Shown here: one piece after another, positions 30,181 to 40,177 of the stretch
How positions within the stretch are numbered: the first letter of the stretch is position 1
Layout: every line of letters begins with the position of its first letter
Assembly: GCA_001411745.2 (NCBI GenBank)
Contig: LIQB01000003.2
Location: 592,353-656,352 of the forward strand
Origin: Psychrobacter glacincola
Lineage (GTDB): Bacteria; Pseudomonadota; Gammaproteobacteria; Pseudomonadales; Moraxellaceae
DNA length: 64,000 nt
Direction: 5' to 3'
Notes under the pieces: generated by a model
Seen by the model: the letters and a program-made list of their open reading frames with translations, nothing else
What the model was told of the DNA's origin: nothing
Databases searched by the model: none
Translations under genes and position numbers: made by a program

Positions 30181-31788
30181 TTAGCATTTGTAACTGGCAA
30201 ACAAATCATATTCGCTAGCGTCATCAATCGTGACCGTTAGGAATTGTCCGACTTTAACTTGAGCGGTAATCTCATCGACATAGACATGACCGTCAATCTC
30301 TGGTGCGTCAGCATAGCTACGACAAATCGCAACGCCCTCTTCACTATCAATTTCGTCGACCAATACCATCAAGGTTTTACCGACTTTCTCTTGTAGCTTT
30401 TGCGCTGAGATGTCTTGTTGCAGCGTCATCAAACGCTCATAGCGCTCTTGCTTAATCTCTTCTGGCACATGATTTGGCAGGTCATTAGCCACTGCGCCTT
30501 CGACTTCTGAGTAAGTAAACGCACCAACGCGATCAAGGCGAGCTTCTACTAACCAATCAAGCAAGCATTGGAAATCTTCTTCTGTCTCGCCAGGGAAGCC
30601 CACAACGAAGGTTGAGCGAATGACGATATCAGGGCAAATCTCACGCCATGCATGGATACGCGCCAAGGTATTTTCGCTATGCGCTGGGCGTTTCATCGCT
30701 TTTAGGATGCGATGGCTAGCATGTTGGAACGGAATGTCGAGATAAGGCAGTAGCTTTTTCTCGCCCATTAGCTCAACCACTTTATCGACATGCGGATATG
30801 GATAGACATAATGCAAGCGCACCCAAATGCCCAAGTCATTTAAGGCTTGGCACAAGTCATAAAACTTCGACTTCAGCGGCATACCATTCCAAAAACTGGT
30901 CTTATATTTCAAATCCAGTCCATAAGCAGAGGTATCTTGCGAAATAATAAGCAATTCTTTCACGCCAGCATTTTTCAGCGCCAGCGCTTCATTCATCACA
31001 CTGTCAATCGGACGTGAAACCAAGTCTCCACGTAAGCTTGGAATGATGCAGAAAGTACAACGATGGTTGCAACCTTCTGATATTTTTAGATAAGCATAAT
31101 GGCTTGGCGTCAATTTGATACCCGCTTCATTAATCAAATCTATCTTTGGATCATAACCAGCGTCCTGACTGCGGTCAGGCTTGGGCACATGCAGCGAAAC
31201 GGCTCTAATGACTTCATCATAAGCATGAGCGCCAGTTACTGCCAATACAGCGGGATGCATTTCACGGATTTTATCTGCTTCTTTACCCAAGCAACCAGTA
31301 ACGATTACTTTACCGTTTTTGCTAATCGCTTCGCCGATGGCATCAAGCGACTCTTGTACCGCAGACTCGATAAAGCCACAGGTATTGACCACCACTAAAT
31401 CAGCACCTTCGTAATCGCTCGCCACTTGATAACCATCACGGCTAAGCTCAGTGATAATGCGCTCACTATCGACCAAGGCTTTTGGGCAACCTAGTGACAC
31501 AAACCCAATCTTTGGCGCTGCATTCACTGGCGCATTTTCAGTCGATAAAGCACCTGAAGTCACATCGCTGCTTTGCTCAATGCTACGGTTTTGATTGTGA
31601 TTGGCTTTATGATGGTAAGGTTGGTTAGTATTTGCTTGACTAACATCTGCCTGATTGTCTTGTGCTATATTTGGTTTAGCAGGATTAAAAACGGTGGCAG
31701 TGTCTTTTAACATAGAATCTGTTGGCGTAGAAGTTGACGGTGAGGTAGTAACAGTCGTATTAACCGACTCGGTAGAAGTGTTGGGCAT
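30181..31788 (-). CDS. rimO: Ribosomal protein uS12 methylthiotransferase RimO
   Basis: Radical-SAM enzyme that adds a methylthio group to an Asp of ribosomal protein S12. I start it at the ATG at 31788, preceded by AAGG at six bases; ATG 31824 and TTG 31842 lack a ribosome site. The first ~95 residues are a low-complexity Asn/Thr/Ser/Gln-rich leader not found in E. coli RimO (441 aa). The UPF0004 domain then starts at [18 protein letters not shown]. The [4Fe-4S] motif is [11 protein letters not shown], and a C-terminal TRAM domain follows. Divergent from ntrB. Confidence 0.94.
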   Translation of the reverse strand: MPNTSTESVNTTVTTSPSTSTPTDSMLKDTATVFNPAKPNIAQDNQADVSQANTNQPYHHKANHNQNRSIEQSSDVTSGALSTENAPVNAAPKIGFVSLGCPKALVDSERIITELSRDGYQVASDYEGADLVVVNTCGFIESAVQESLDAIGEAISKNGKVIVTGCLGKEADKIREMHPAVLAVTGAHAYDEVIRAVSLHVPKPDRSQDAGYDPKIDLINEAGIKLTPSHYAYLKISEGCNHRCTFCIIPSLRGDLVSRPIDSVMNEALALKNAGVKELLIISQDTSAYGLDLKYKTSFWNGMPLKSKFYDLCQALNDLGIWVRLHYVYPYPHVDKVVELMGEKKLLPYLDIPFQHASHRILKAMKRPAHSENTLARIHAWREICPDIVIRSTFVVGFPGETEEDFQCLLDWLVEARLDRVGAFTYSEVEGAVANDLPNHVPEEIKQERYERLMTLQQDISAQKLQEKVGKTLMVLVDEIDSEEGVAICRSYADAPEIDGHVYVDEITAQVKVGQFLTVTIDDASEYDLFASYKC

Positions 31789-31923
31789 GGCTGACCTTGC
31801 TAGAGATAAATTGGCTGTGCGCATTGTACGTTTTTTTTGCAAAAATCGCCAGTTTTGCCGCTCTATAGTGTTGATTTATGGTTAAATATTATATCGCGTC
31901 TTCTTTTATTCTAGGCAATAGCC

Positions 31924-33339
31924 ATGACAACCCATTTGACAACTGTAAAACCGACACCTGACTTAGCATTCATGTCACAGCATTTGTTCACCGCTATTTT
32001 ATGGATCAATGATGATTTATCGATCACTTGGCTAAATGCCCAAGCCGAACAACTACTCGCTATTAGTAGTGGACGCTTACTGGGTCAGTCTATATTGACC
32101 CTGCTTGCATCAGAAGCATTGAAATCAGCCGACAGCAATTATGACAGTGATAACCATGACAACCATGTAACTGTCGATAAAAGTAGTGGTGAAGATACTC
32201 ATGAACAAACTTGCTCTTTGAAAGAACGATTTCAGCAAGCAAAGCAGTATCAACAACCCTTTATCGATCATGATCACCTTATCAGTACACCGCTAAATGG
32301 TAATTTATCATTCTCAGTTGATTATAGCGTGACCCCTGTCATTTATGAGCAGCAACCTTATTTTATTATTGAGATGTGGGGTAAGGATCGCCAAAGTCGC
32401 ATATCAGAGGAACAACGCCAGCAGCAACAATATAATGTTGCCCGTCATATGCTGCGCTCGGTCGCTCATGAAATCAAAAATCCGCTTGCTGGTATTCGCG
32501 GGGCGGCTCAATTATTACAGCGGCAATTCATCAAATTCAGTGACGCCTCGCCTTTTAATAGTGCCTCTCCTGCTATTCTTGGCACAAACCCTATGGTAAA
32601 CCCGAATAGCCATCTGCAAAAAACGGCTGAAAAACTGCGCAATTATACTGATATCATCATCTCAGAGACGGACCGTCTAACCCATCTTATTGGCAAGTTT
32701 CTTGGCTCCAATCAATTACCAAATTGGCAAACGCTAAATATCCATGAGCCACTGGAGCATGTTTTATCTTTGGTCGTCAATCAATATCCACAAGTGACGC
32801 TACAGCGCGATTATGACTTGTCATTGCCTGAGTTATGCGCTGATAAAGATCAGCTGATACAAGTGTTTTTAAATCTGATTAATAATGCCTGTGAATCGAT
32901 GACTGAGTTTGAGCAAACGCTGCAGCAAAGAGAATTGTCCGAGCCTAAGGCGCAACAACCTGTCACCTCACAAATGAGCAATAACGACAGCGCCAGTTAT
33001 AAGCCAACGCTGCACATTCAAACCCGAATTGCCTTTCAACATACCATTGCTGGGCAACAGCACAAGCAAGTGCTACAAATCAACATTACCGATAACGGTT
33101 CAGGCATTGATCCTGCATTGATCGGACAGATATTTTTCCCAATGGTGACCAGCCGTGCCGCAGGGACAGGGCTAGGATTGTCTATCGTGCAAGATATCAT
33201 CAGTCATCACCATGGTATGATTGACGTGAGCTCCCAACAATCAAAAAGCCTTAACGATAGTGTCAAAAATAATCATAACCATCAACACACCAGTTTTACG
33301 CTGTACTTGCCTTTCAATCAGCCAGCGCACCATGCTTAA
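31924..33339 (+). CDS. ntrB: Nitrogen regulation sensor histidine kinase NtrB
   Basis: Cytosolic kinase/phosphatase of NtrC, normally controlled by PII. An N-terminal PAS domain (about 18-150; ILWINDDLSITWLNAQAEQLL) is followed by the H-box VAHEIKNPLAGIRGAAQLL, which is diagnostic for NtrB, and the ATP-binding domain (NLINNACES, ITDNGSGIDP, AGTGLGLSIV). At 471 residues it is longer than the E. coli protein (349), with polar inserts near 70-100, between the His box and N-box, and near 315-340. ntrC follows 83 bases downstream. glnA is not adjacent here. Confidence 0.92.
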   Translation: MTTHLTTVKPTPDLAFMSQHLFTAILWINDDLSITWLNAQAEQLLAISSGRLLGQSILTLLASEALKSADSNYDSDNHDNHVTVDKSSGEDTHEQTCSLKERFQQAKQYQQPFIDHDHLISTPLNGNLSFSVDYSVTPVIYEQQPYFIIEMWGKDRQSRISEEQRQQQQYNVARHMLRSVAHEIKNPLAGIRGAAQLLQRQFIKFSDASPFNSASPAILGTNPMVNPNSHLQKTAEKLRNYTDIIISETDRLTHLIGKFLGSNQLPNWQTLNIHEPLEHVLSLVVNQYPQVTLQRDYDLSLPELCADKDQLIQVFLNLINNACESMTEFEQTLQQRELSEPKAQQPVTSQMSNNDSASYKPTLHIQTRIAFQHTIAGQQHKQVLQINITDNGSGIDPALIGQIFFPMVTSRAAGTGLGLSIVQDIISHHHGMIDVSSQQSKSLNDSVKNNHNHQHTSFTLYLPFNQPAHHA

Positions 33340-33422
33340 AACAGCCAGCACCCAAGGCTTAGAAACCATGACCTAACTTATGAAACAATCACCCTGAATC
33401 ACTTGCTTATTAGGCCTGATAA

Positions 33423-35261
33423 ATGACTGCATATAATGACCACGCCACATCTAACAGCGACAATCAAGGCTCTGCCCAAACATCAGACAATCAAGAATCT
33501 AGTAACCGAGAGTCTGATAAACGAGAACCTGATAATCAAGCTACAAAAGTAACGGTCAATAATGCACCTGATGCTAACCCTGCAACGTTATGGCTCATCG
33601 ATGACGATGCAGCCTTACGTTTGGTGTTGGCAGATACTTTTGAAGATGCCGGATTGACGGTTATCAGCTTTACCCAAGCGCAAGCGGCGTGGACACGCCT
33701 CAACGATATTTTGCAACAGCAGGAATCAGCCGCTCAGTTGCCTGACGTGATATTGACCGATATTCGTATGCCCATGATGGATGGTTTGTCTTTTAGTGAT
33801 TGGGTACATGAGCATTTCCCTAAGCTGCCCATTGTCATTATGACGGCACATTCTGACCTCACCTCTGCTATTAATAGCTATCAAACAGGTGCTTTTGAAT
33901 ATCTCCCAAAACCTTTTGACTTAGATGATGCAGTCATCACGATTTATAAAGCCATTAATTATCAGCCCAATATGCTGGCTGCGGCGGCGGCAAACTCTAT
34001 AGCTACACCTGCTCCGAAGACAATTACCAAAAATTCATCAAATACTTTACCCAATATGCAGGTAAAACCTGATACCAGACCCAAGCTTGCTAGCAAGGCT
34101 ACTCTGGTCAGCAAAACCAATAAAACATCCAGCCCTAAAATCAAAGTTAAACCTGCCATCAGCGCTAATGACAATCCGAGCGGCATCATTGGGCAATCAC
34201 AAGCGATGCAGACGGTGTTTCGTGCCATTGGCAGACTGGCACACTCACCCATTACTGTCTTAATTACTGGTGAATCAGGCACGGGTAAAGAATTGGTCGC
34301 CAGTGCGTTGCACCAGCATTCACCGCGTCACCATCAGCCTTTTATTGCCCTAAATATGGCCGCCATTCCACATGATTTGATTGAATCTGAATTATTCGGT
34401 CACGAAAAAGGGGCGTTTACTGGTGCGACGACGACGCGACAAGGTCGTTTTGAGCAAGCGGATGGTGGGACATTATTTCTAGATGAAATTGGCGATATGC
34501 CTTATAGCACCCAAACTCGACTGCTACGAGTACTGGCCAATGGTGAGTTTTTTCGTGTCGGTGGACAGCAGCCGGTCAAAGTGAATGTACGCATCATTGC
34601 CGCTACTCATCAAAACTTAGAAGAACTGGTCAAACAAGGCAAATTCCGTGAAGATCTGTTTTATCGCCTCAATGTAATTCGCTTGCCATTGCCGCCATTA
34701 CGGACACGACCTGAAGACATTCCAGCATTAGCCAATTACTTCATGCAGCGCGCTGCTGAACAGATGAACAGTGCAGAGAAACAGCTACACCCGACAGCAC
34801 TACATATCATGCAGGCTTTTAAATGGCGTGGCAATGTTCGCCAACTTGAGAATGTTTGCCTTTGGTTGACCGTGATGGCCACAGGCGACACCGTGATGGT
34901 GAATGATTTACCACCAGAGCTACTTGAAAATATCTCGTCTAATTTAGAAGAATATCAAGAGCAAAGTCAGCCTTCACAAGCTATGACTCACAATGACCAA
35001 ATACGCCCTCATTCCCACAGTTCAAGTTGGCAACAAGCATTGGCTGCTTGGGCTGAGCAATCGCTACAAACAGGAGAAACCGATATCTTGCAGACGGCAA
35101 CCCCTGAGTTTGAGCGTGTTCTACTGACAGCTGCGCTCAACCATAGTGGTGGCAAAAAGATCGCTGCTGCCAATCTACTCGGTTGGGGGCGCAATACCCT
35201 GACACGCAAATTACAGCAATTAGATATTTCTTCAGCAGAAGGACAAAACAATCGTTATTAA
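33423..35261 (+). CDS. ntrC: Nitrogen regulation response regulator NtrC
   Basis: Sigma54-dependent activator of nitrogen-limitation genes. The first ~45 residues are a polar extension. The receiver domain follows ([11 protein letters not shown], phospho-acceptor Asp in [13 protein letters not shown]), then a long Lys/Thr/Ser linker (~185-250) and the AAA+ domain with GESGTGKE and the sigma54-contacting GAFTGA. The Fis-type HTH is at the C-terminus ([19 protein letters not shown]). 612 residues against 469 in E. coli; the excess is the N-terminal tail, the linker and a Gln/Ser insert before the HTH. Partner of ntrB. Confidence 0.93.
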   Translation: MTAYNDHATSNSDNQGSAQTSDNQESSNRESDKREPDNQATKVTVNNAPDANPATLWLIDDDAALRLVLADTFEDAGLTVISFTQAQAAWTRLNDILQQQESAAQLPDVILTDIRMPMMDGLSFSDWVHEHFPKLPIVIMTAHSDLTSAINSYQTGAFEYLPKPFDLDDAVITIYKAINYQPNMLAAAAANSIATPAPKTITKNSSNTLPNMQVKPDTRPKLASKATLVSKTNKTSSPKIKVKPAISANDNPSGIIGQSQAMQTVFRAIGRLAHSPITVLITGESGTGKELVASALHQHSPRHHQPFIALNMAAIPHDLIESELFGHEKGAFTGATTTRQGRFEQADGGTLFLDEIGDMPYSTQTRLLRVLANGEFFRVGGQQPVKVNVRIIAATHQNLEELVKQGKFREDLFYRLNVIRLPLPPLRTRPEDIPALANYFMQRAAEQMNSAEKQLHPTALHIMQAFKWRGNVRQLENVCLWLTVMATGDTVMVNDLPPELLENISSNLEEYQEQSQPSQAMTHNDQIRPHSHSSSWQQALAAWAEQSLQTGETDILQTATPEFERVLLTAALNHSGGKKIAAANLLGWGRNTLTRKLQQLDISSAEGQNNRY

Positions 35262-35359
35262 AGGCGCAAATTTATAAATATGAATACCATTAATATCAAT
35301 AACTTATAAAAATAAGTGAAAATAAATGATAAATATTTAAAAATAATTGCAAATAGGGG

Positions 35360-35387
35360 TTGCCAAACGTTTCAAACTCTATATAAT
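35360..35387 (+). promoter_or_regulatory. Promoter of tRNA-Leu
   Basis: TTGCCA (35360-35365) and a consensus TATAAT (35382-35387) are 16 bases apart, upstream of the tRNA. Confidence 0.65.
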
Positions 35388-35476
35388 AGCCAACCACTGA
35401 GACGCACTACCGAATCAGTTAACTGTCTATATTGTGTTTGAGTTTAAACGCTAATAATGATAGAGTAACGGAAAAT

Positions 35477-35561
35477 GGGGCTGTGGCGGAATTGGTAGAC
35501 GCACCAGATTTAGGTTCTGGCGCCGCAAGGTGTGAGAGTTCGAGTCTCTCCAGCCCCACCA
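35477..35561 (+). tRNA. tRNA-Leu (anticodon TAG)
   Basis: The acceptor stem GGGGCTG pairs with CAGCCCC, with discriminator A and an encoded CCA end. The anticodon arm CCAGA-TTTAGGT-TCTGG gives TAG (reads CUN). The long variable arm (CGCCGCAAGGTG region) and T-arm GAGAGTTCGAGTCTCT fit a class II leucine tRNA. 85 bases. Confidence 0.96.
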
Positions 35562-35593
35562 TTTTCGGATAGTACATCTTAGACCAAATATCA

Positions 35594-35619
35594 AAGCCTG
35601 CTTTTTAGCAGGTTTTTTT
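35594..35619. terminator. Terminator after tRNA-Leu
   Basis: CCTGCT-TTTT-AGCAGG is followed by seven T. The A-run on the other side lets it also serve the convergent kinase gene. Confidence 0.75.
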
Positions 35620-35685
35620 GTGTCTGTTCTTTTTGTATTTAGAGTGTGGTGGATTTATATTTTCCGATTTATTTGCGTAGAGCCA

Positions 35686-36699
35686 TTAGCTGTCAATACT
35701 TTCTAAATCTAAAAGTATCTGCTTCATACTCTGATACCTTCTCTCCACCCGCTTTGCCAATGCCTTATTGATGATACTTTGATAGTGACTATATTTTAAT
35801 GGCAAGGTTGGAATAGGTTGTTGGCAATGCTGAATCGCCCATGCTTTTAATTTGTCATTACTGTTAGCACATATCTGAAACGGTCGCTTGCCTGTTAGTA
35901 TTTCAACCATCATGATGCCAAACGCATAGATATCACTTTGCACTGTCGCACTCTGACCTTGCCAGCGTTCAGGGGCAAGATACGCAGGTGTAGCAGCAGG
36001 ACTTGCCAAAATTGGGGCGTTAAGACATTCTGCTAAGGCAAAATCGGTTAACAATAAATCAGCCTTGATACAGCTATCATCCGCATGATTTGGCAAAAAA
36101 CTATCGAGCAAAATATTGCTGGGCTTAATGTCATTATGTAACCAGCCAGCGCTATGTAGAGTGGCGATAAGGTGCGCAGATTGCGCAATAAAATGATGCT
36201 TTCGTTGAGAATTTAATAACGAATGATTTCGAACATTAAGCTGAGTTGCTAAGCTACCACTGAGATAATATGGCATAGTAAGTATCGTCAGCTGCGAAAA
36301 CTGATCTAGTACCTTTACCCTTAGAGTTTCATAAGCGAGCATTGGCGGAGCAATAGCAAAAAGACTGTCTTGAAATCTATTTTGATTGGCTGATAAATTA
36401 TTGATAGATTTTAGAACACCGATTTCATGGGTTAAGCCCGCCAAACTTTGATTAGTAGCAGCCGTTAACTGCCATTTAATCATCACTCGACCAAATTGTG
36501 GATGCTGGGCACGCGTCAAGCCTTGAAAGTCATTCTCGTTATTCTGAGCTTGCTGGCTGATGCGCTGATGCGAAATCTCGCTATAATTCAAGCTTGAGAA
36601 TAACGTAGTCAATGTTGGCAACATTTGCTGCGCTTGCATTTGTAATGCTTGTTTTGCACACGCTTTTGCATTAGAGGAATTACTGGCACTATTTTTCAT
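35686..36699 (-). CDS. Eukaryotic-type Ser/Thr protein kinase-like protein
   Basis: A 337-residue cytosolic protein with one kinase domain. GRVMIKWQ in the N-lobe carries the likely ATP-site Lys. The catalytic loop is LHNDIKPSNILLD, with the catalytic Asp present and Asn where HRD kinases have Arg. The Mg-binding motif reads LLTDFALAE, that is DFA instead of DFG. The P+1/APE region (YLAPERWQG) and the helix-F Asp (QSDIYAFGIMMVEILTGKRPF) are intact. No membrane or PASTA segment follows, unlike PknB. Activity is likely but unproven. It is divergent, by 69 bases, from a DUF815 ATPase. Confidence 0.82.
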   Translation of the reverse strand: MKNSASNSSNAKACAKQALQMQAQQMLPTLTTLFSSLNYSEISHQRISQQAQNNENDFQGLTRAQHPQFGRVMIKWQLTAATNQSLAGLTHEIGVLKSINNLSANQNRFQDSLFAIAPPMLAYETLRVKVLDQFSQLTILTMPYYLSGSLATQLNVRNHSLLNSQRKHHFIAQSAHLIATLHSAGWLHNDIKPSNILLDSFLPNHADDSCIKADLLLTDFALAECLNAPILASPAATPAYLAPERWQGQSATVQSDIYAFGIMMVEILTGKRPFQICANSNDKLKAWAIQHCQQPIPTLPLKYSHYQSIINKALAKRVERRYQSMKQILLDLESIDS

Positions 36700-36768
36700 G
36701 GTAAAGTGATACCTCTATATAGCTAGTATGCCGAACGTCATTTTAATTTTTATGAGCGACTGAGTATT

Positions 36769-37731
36769 ATGCCCCAATCCACTAAGCCTGTTACGAATTA
36801 CGCCCTACCCGACCATTTATTGGATTTACTCGGACAGTATCTACAAGAGCAAGTCACGCCAACTATCGAGATTGACCCTGCACAGCTCGCCTATCGCTGG
36901 GTCGGTGGTCATAATGGACATTTGGAGCCATTGGCAGTGAACTTATTTTTAAGTTTAGATGATTTGCACGGTATCGATACCCAAAAGGCAAAACTGGTAC
37001 AAAACACACGGCAATTTCTAAAGGGCTATCCTGCCAATCATGTCTTGATGACAGGGACACGTGGTGCTGGCAAATCATCGCTGATTCGGGCATTGCTACA
37101 AGCCTATCATAGCGAAGGACTGCGCATTATTGAAATTGCCCGTGATGACCTGCGAGTGCTTGATAAGATACGCGCCGCCATTAATGCACTGCCGACCGAG
37201 TGTGGTTGTCACTATGTGGTGTACTGTGATGACTTAGCATTTAACGGTCAAGACGAGAGTTATCGGACATTAAAAAGCGTATTGGACGGCTCGCTAGACT
37301 CAGAGCAAGATAAGTTGTTGGTTTATGCGACCAGTAATCGCCGTCATCTATTGCCTCAGCTAATGAAAGACAATGTCAATATTTATAACGGTCTAACCGA
37401 TGAGGTCAACCCTTACGAAACCATTGATGAGACGGTATCGCTGTCTGATCGCTTTGGGCTTTGGTTGTCCTTTCATCCAATGGATCAAAATACCTATTTA
37501 CACATCGTGCGCCATTATTTATCACTTTCGCCAAACCGCCATCTAGATAATGCAAATGACGTTAAAGAAAGTAATAATAAAGAAAATAATAAGACGCTAC
37601 CTGATAACGTCAGAGCAGCAGCGTTGCGCTGGGCATCAGAGCGCGGTGGACGTTCAGGACGAGTGGCTTATCAGTTTAGCCGCTACTGGATAGGACAAAC
37701 ACGATTAGCAGCTGAAGACAATCCATCGTAA
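36769..37731 (+). CDS. DUF815-family AAA+ ATP-binding protein
   Basis: 320 residues. Walker A is MTGTRGAGKSSLIRAL near 96 and Walker B is VVYCDDLAF near 150; YATSNRRHLLPQLM looks like sensor 1. The order and spacing match the DUF815 (PF05673) proteins, whose cellular role is not established. A short polar Asn/Lys/Glu insert lies near 260-275. It converges with rnz with only 39 bases between. Confidence 0.83.
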   Translation: MPQSTKPVTNYALPDHLLDLLGQYLQEQVTPTIEIDPAQLAYRWVGGHNGHLEPLAVNLFLSLDDLHGIDTQKAKLVQNTRQFLKGYPANHVLMTGTRGAGKSSLIRALLQAYHSEGLRIIEIARDDLRVLDKIRAAINALPTECGCHYVVYCDDLAFNGQDESYRTLKSVLDGSLDSEQDKLLVYATSNRRHLLPQLMKDNVNIYNGLTDEVNPYETIDETVSLSDRFGLWLSFHPMDQNTYLHIVRHYLSLSPNRHLDNANDVKESNNKENNKTLPDNVRAAALRWASERGGRSGRVAYQFSRYWIGQTRLAAEDNPS

Positions 37732-37770
37732 AGCTTCATTAAAAGTTATTTTTATGATGACGCTCAATGC

Positions 37771-38898
37771 TTAACGACCGCGTGCAGAACCCAGATATTG
37801 TACGCGGTTATTTTCGTTAATATCTGCCACATCAACCGCACCATCGACCATATATTGGTCAAAATCTGCTGCTAACCATAGATTACCTTTGTAAACGCTC
37901 TCAGCATCCAAGCGAATGTATGCCATATTTGGTGTCTTGCTATTAGGATTATCAAAGCTTTGATAACGCGCGCTAAAGTGAGTCAATATTAGATTATTTA
38001 CACCACTTTTTTCCACAAAATCAGCCACCCATTGCGCACTACTATGCATTGGATCAAACTCTGGGTTTTTGCCTTGAATCTTAGTCAATACCTCATGCGT
38101 ATACGTCGCTTCATGCACCAATAAATCCGCATCAACCAACGCCTCAGTGAGACACGCTGGCGTATCGTTATCACCAGCCACCACTACTCGCGTTCGTGAT
38201 AGTTCATCATTGACATAATCTACTGCACATAATTGCTGACCCTCTTCAGTGATGACATCGTGACCTTGCTGCAATTTACCCCATAGTGCGCTTGCAGGAA
38301 TACCTTGCGCCAGCAGTTTGTCCGTATCAAGCGTGCGATGATGGATAGTCTGCGTGATACCAAATGCATGAGAAGCAACCCGATGTGCTACCAGCGTGAT
38401 ATCAATATCAAGCTGATGCTGGTCGCTTAATCGGATATTCACCTTGCTTGTATCACGTTGCTCAGATAGCACCTCTTCAATCACTATAAAATTAAGAGCA
38501 AAAGGTAAATACAATTCCGTGGTTAAGGTAATGGCTTCGAGCAATGTCTTGATTGCTTTTGGGGCAATGAGGGTCAACGCCTCGCGGCGTCCTGACATGG
38601 CGGCACTCGCCAGCAGTCCTGGCAGACCATAACAATGATCGCCATGCACATGGGTAATACAAATCGCTTGGAGCTGATGCAAAGACAGTTTGGTATGCAA
38701 TAGCTGCTGCTGCGTGCCTTCACCGCAATCTATCAGTAGCCATGGACGCGATTTTTTATTTTGATTGGTATTCTGTTGACGACTGCCTTGCTGTGACCCA
38801 GACAAATAAGGATTCAAGCATTCAATCGCCAGTGCGGTCACATTACGCTGCATGGTTGGCACACCGGCAGAGGTACCCAAAAAAGTCAGCTTCAACAT
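37771..38898 (-). CDS. rnz: Ribonuclease Z
   Basis: Metallo-beta-lactamase-fold endonuclease that trims tRNA 3' ends. TFLGTSAGVPT is the N-terminal signature. The zinc site is ITHVHGDHCYGLPGL (HxHxDH) with further ligands in VVAGDNDTP and NLILTHFSARY. 375 residues; a ~20-residue Gln/Asn-rich insert near 35-50 and a C-terminal tail exceed the E. coli enzyme (305). All tRNAs in this window encode CCA, so its need for 3' maturation here is not obvious. GAGAGGT precedes the ATG. A small membrane-protein gene lies 32 bases upstream on the same strand. Confidence 0.92.
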   Translation of the reverse strand: MLKLTFLGTSAGVPTMQRNVTALAIECLNPYLSGSQQGSRQQNTNQNKKSRPWLLIDCGEGTQQQLLHTKLSLHQLQAICITHVHGDHCYGLPGLLASAAMSGRREALTLIAPKAIKTLLEAITLTTELYLPFALNFIVIEEVLSEQRDTSKVNIRLSDQHQLDIDITLVAHRVASHAFGITQTIHHRTLDTDKLLAQGIPASALWGKLQQGHDVITEEGQQLCAVDYVNDELSRTRVVVAGDNDTPACLTEALVDADLLVHEATYTHEVLTKIQGKNPEFDPMHSSAQWVADFVEKSGVNNLILTHFSARYQSFDNPNSKTPNMAYIRLDAESVYKGNLWLAADFDQYMVDGAVDVADINENNRVQYLGSARGR

Positions 38899-38930
38899 AG
38901 ATTACCTCTCTTACACATGATACTTATCTG

Positions 38931-39200
38931 CTATGACAATTGGCACATCATGGTTTTTTTCGCTGCAACCATCTGCCCACCATTGGCCGTACATTCACTG
39001 ACCATATTGGACTCATAAGATTTCCAGCCGCCATAAAAGCTGGCAATACATAGAATCACTACGAGCAATTTTTGTGACCATGCTTTAATGGATACCTGCT
39101 GATGGTTCACATTGTCAGCGGTAGTATCAAGCGCGGGCTTAGCAGCAATGCCAGTATCGATATCAGTATGCTTGTTATGCGATTTATTTAAGTCTGTCAT
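38931..39200 (-). CDS. Small single-pass membrane protein, unknown function
   Basis: 89 residues: a polar ~45-residue N-terminus, one membrane helix (LLVVILCIASFYGGW), then a short tail with two Cys (SECTANGG... MMCQLS) that would face the periplasm and could form a disulfide. AGGA lies seven bases before the ATG. It is 32 bases ahead of rnz and probably shares its transcript. I do not recognise the family. Confidence 0.65.
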   Translation of the reverse strand: MTDLNKSHNKHTDIDTGIAAKPALDTTADNVNHQQVSIKAWSQKLLVVILCIASFYGGWKSYESNMVSECTANGGQMVAAKKTMMCQLS

Positions 39201-39210
39201 TTCTTATCCT

Positions 39211-39243
39211 AAAAAAGGTTTTGTCTATGAATAAACAAAACCC
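39211..39243 (-). terminator. Intrinsic terminator of the GST gene
   Basis: Minus strand: GGTTTTGT / ACAAAACC with a 10-base loop, then TTTTTT. Confidence 0.75.
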
Positions 39244-39293
39244 TTCATTTTAATATCAAATCAGTCATTTATGAACGATTAAATGCGCCGCTT

Positions 39294-39962
39294 TTAGAAC
39301 TGCAAACGACCACCCTTTTCTTCTGCACGCTTAAAGGCATCGCGCTCTTCACAACGTTTTAGCCAAATTAAGATATTGGCGTATTTACTGCTATCTAATC
39401 CTGTACCAGCATTGGCACCTACAACCGCAAGATGCATTTGGATATCAGCGGCACTAAATTCAGCCCCTGCAAACCAATGATTGTCTTGCAAATGCTGCTC
39501 CATCATCGCCAATATAGCATCTAGACTTTTGCTTATCATATTTTTTTCGACTTGGTTGCGGATGCTTTTGCTCACAGGCTTGATGAGCATGGGCGACTGC
39601 TCAACCACTTTGGTAAATACCAAACGCATGACCAATGGCGGCATCACGGATGCTTCAGCGAAATGCAACCAAAACGTGTAAGCCTCCCACGCCGCTTCAT
39701 TATCATCCACAGGCTTGAACTGTTTCTCGCTATCATAATGCTTCAACAAGTATTCGATTATAAACCCTGATTCGATGAGCACACGGTCATTTACTTCTAA
39801 CATGGGTGCATGACCGAGCGGATGTATTTTTTTTAAACTGTCAGGCGCACGGTATGCTTTATTGCGCTCATAGCAAGTCAATTGATAATCGACGCCAAGC
39901 TCTTCTAACAGCCAAATAATACGAAATGAGCGCGAATTTGCTAAATGATGAAGGTGTAACAT
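39294..39962 (-). CDS. Glutathione S-transferase family protein
   Basis: 222 residues. The N-terminal thioredoxin-like domain (LHHLANSRSFRIIWLLEELGVDY; Ser in the usual catalytic position; PMLEVNDRVLIES cis-Pro region) is followed by the all-helical C-domain (WFAGAEFSAADIQMHL, the conserved N-capping motif). It resembles bacterial GSTs of the Gst3/YfcG-like broad group. Substrate unknown. Single gene with its own terminator. Confidence 0.9.
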   Translation of the reverse strand: MLHLHHLANSRSFRIIWLLEELGVDYQLTCYERNKAYRAPDSLKKIHPLGHAPMLEVNDRVLIESGFIIEYLLKHYDSEKQFKPVDDNEAAWEAYTFWLHFAEASVMPPLVMRLVFTKVVEQSPMLIKPVSKSIRNQVEKNMISKSLDAILAMMEQHLQDNHWFAGAEFSAADIQMHLAVVGANAGTGLDSSKYANILIWLKRCEERDAFKRAEEKGGRLQF

Positions 39963-40177
39963 AAACCATCCTAGTTATAATGTGAATAAGTTATCGTGTG
40001 AATAAGTCATAACATGTATAGTTGGTACCACGCATTCCATTAATAAACGTTGTTAAGCGTGGCAGCAATGCTATCGATAATAGCGTAATTAGTGCCTCTT
40101 TAACACAGAAACTGTGTAGAGTAATGACGAAAAATACTGCCCGCTAAGTCAAATCTATATCGACTTGCTGGCAGGTG

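Noticed and set aside
33962..34282. 106-codon minus-strand hydrophobic ORF inside ntrC
   Set aside because: It lies opposite the Lys/Thr/Ser-rich NtrC linker. The hydrophobic look is an antisense artefact.
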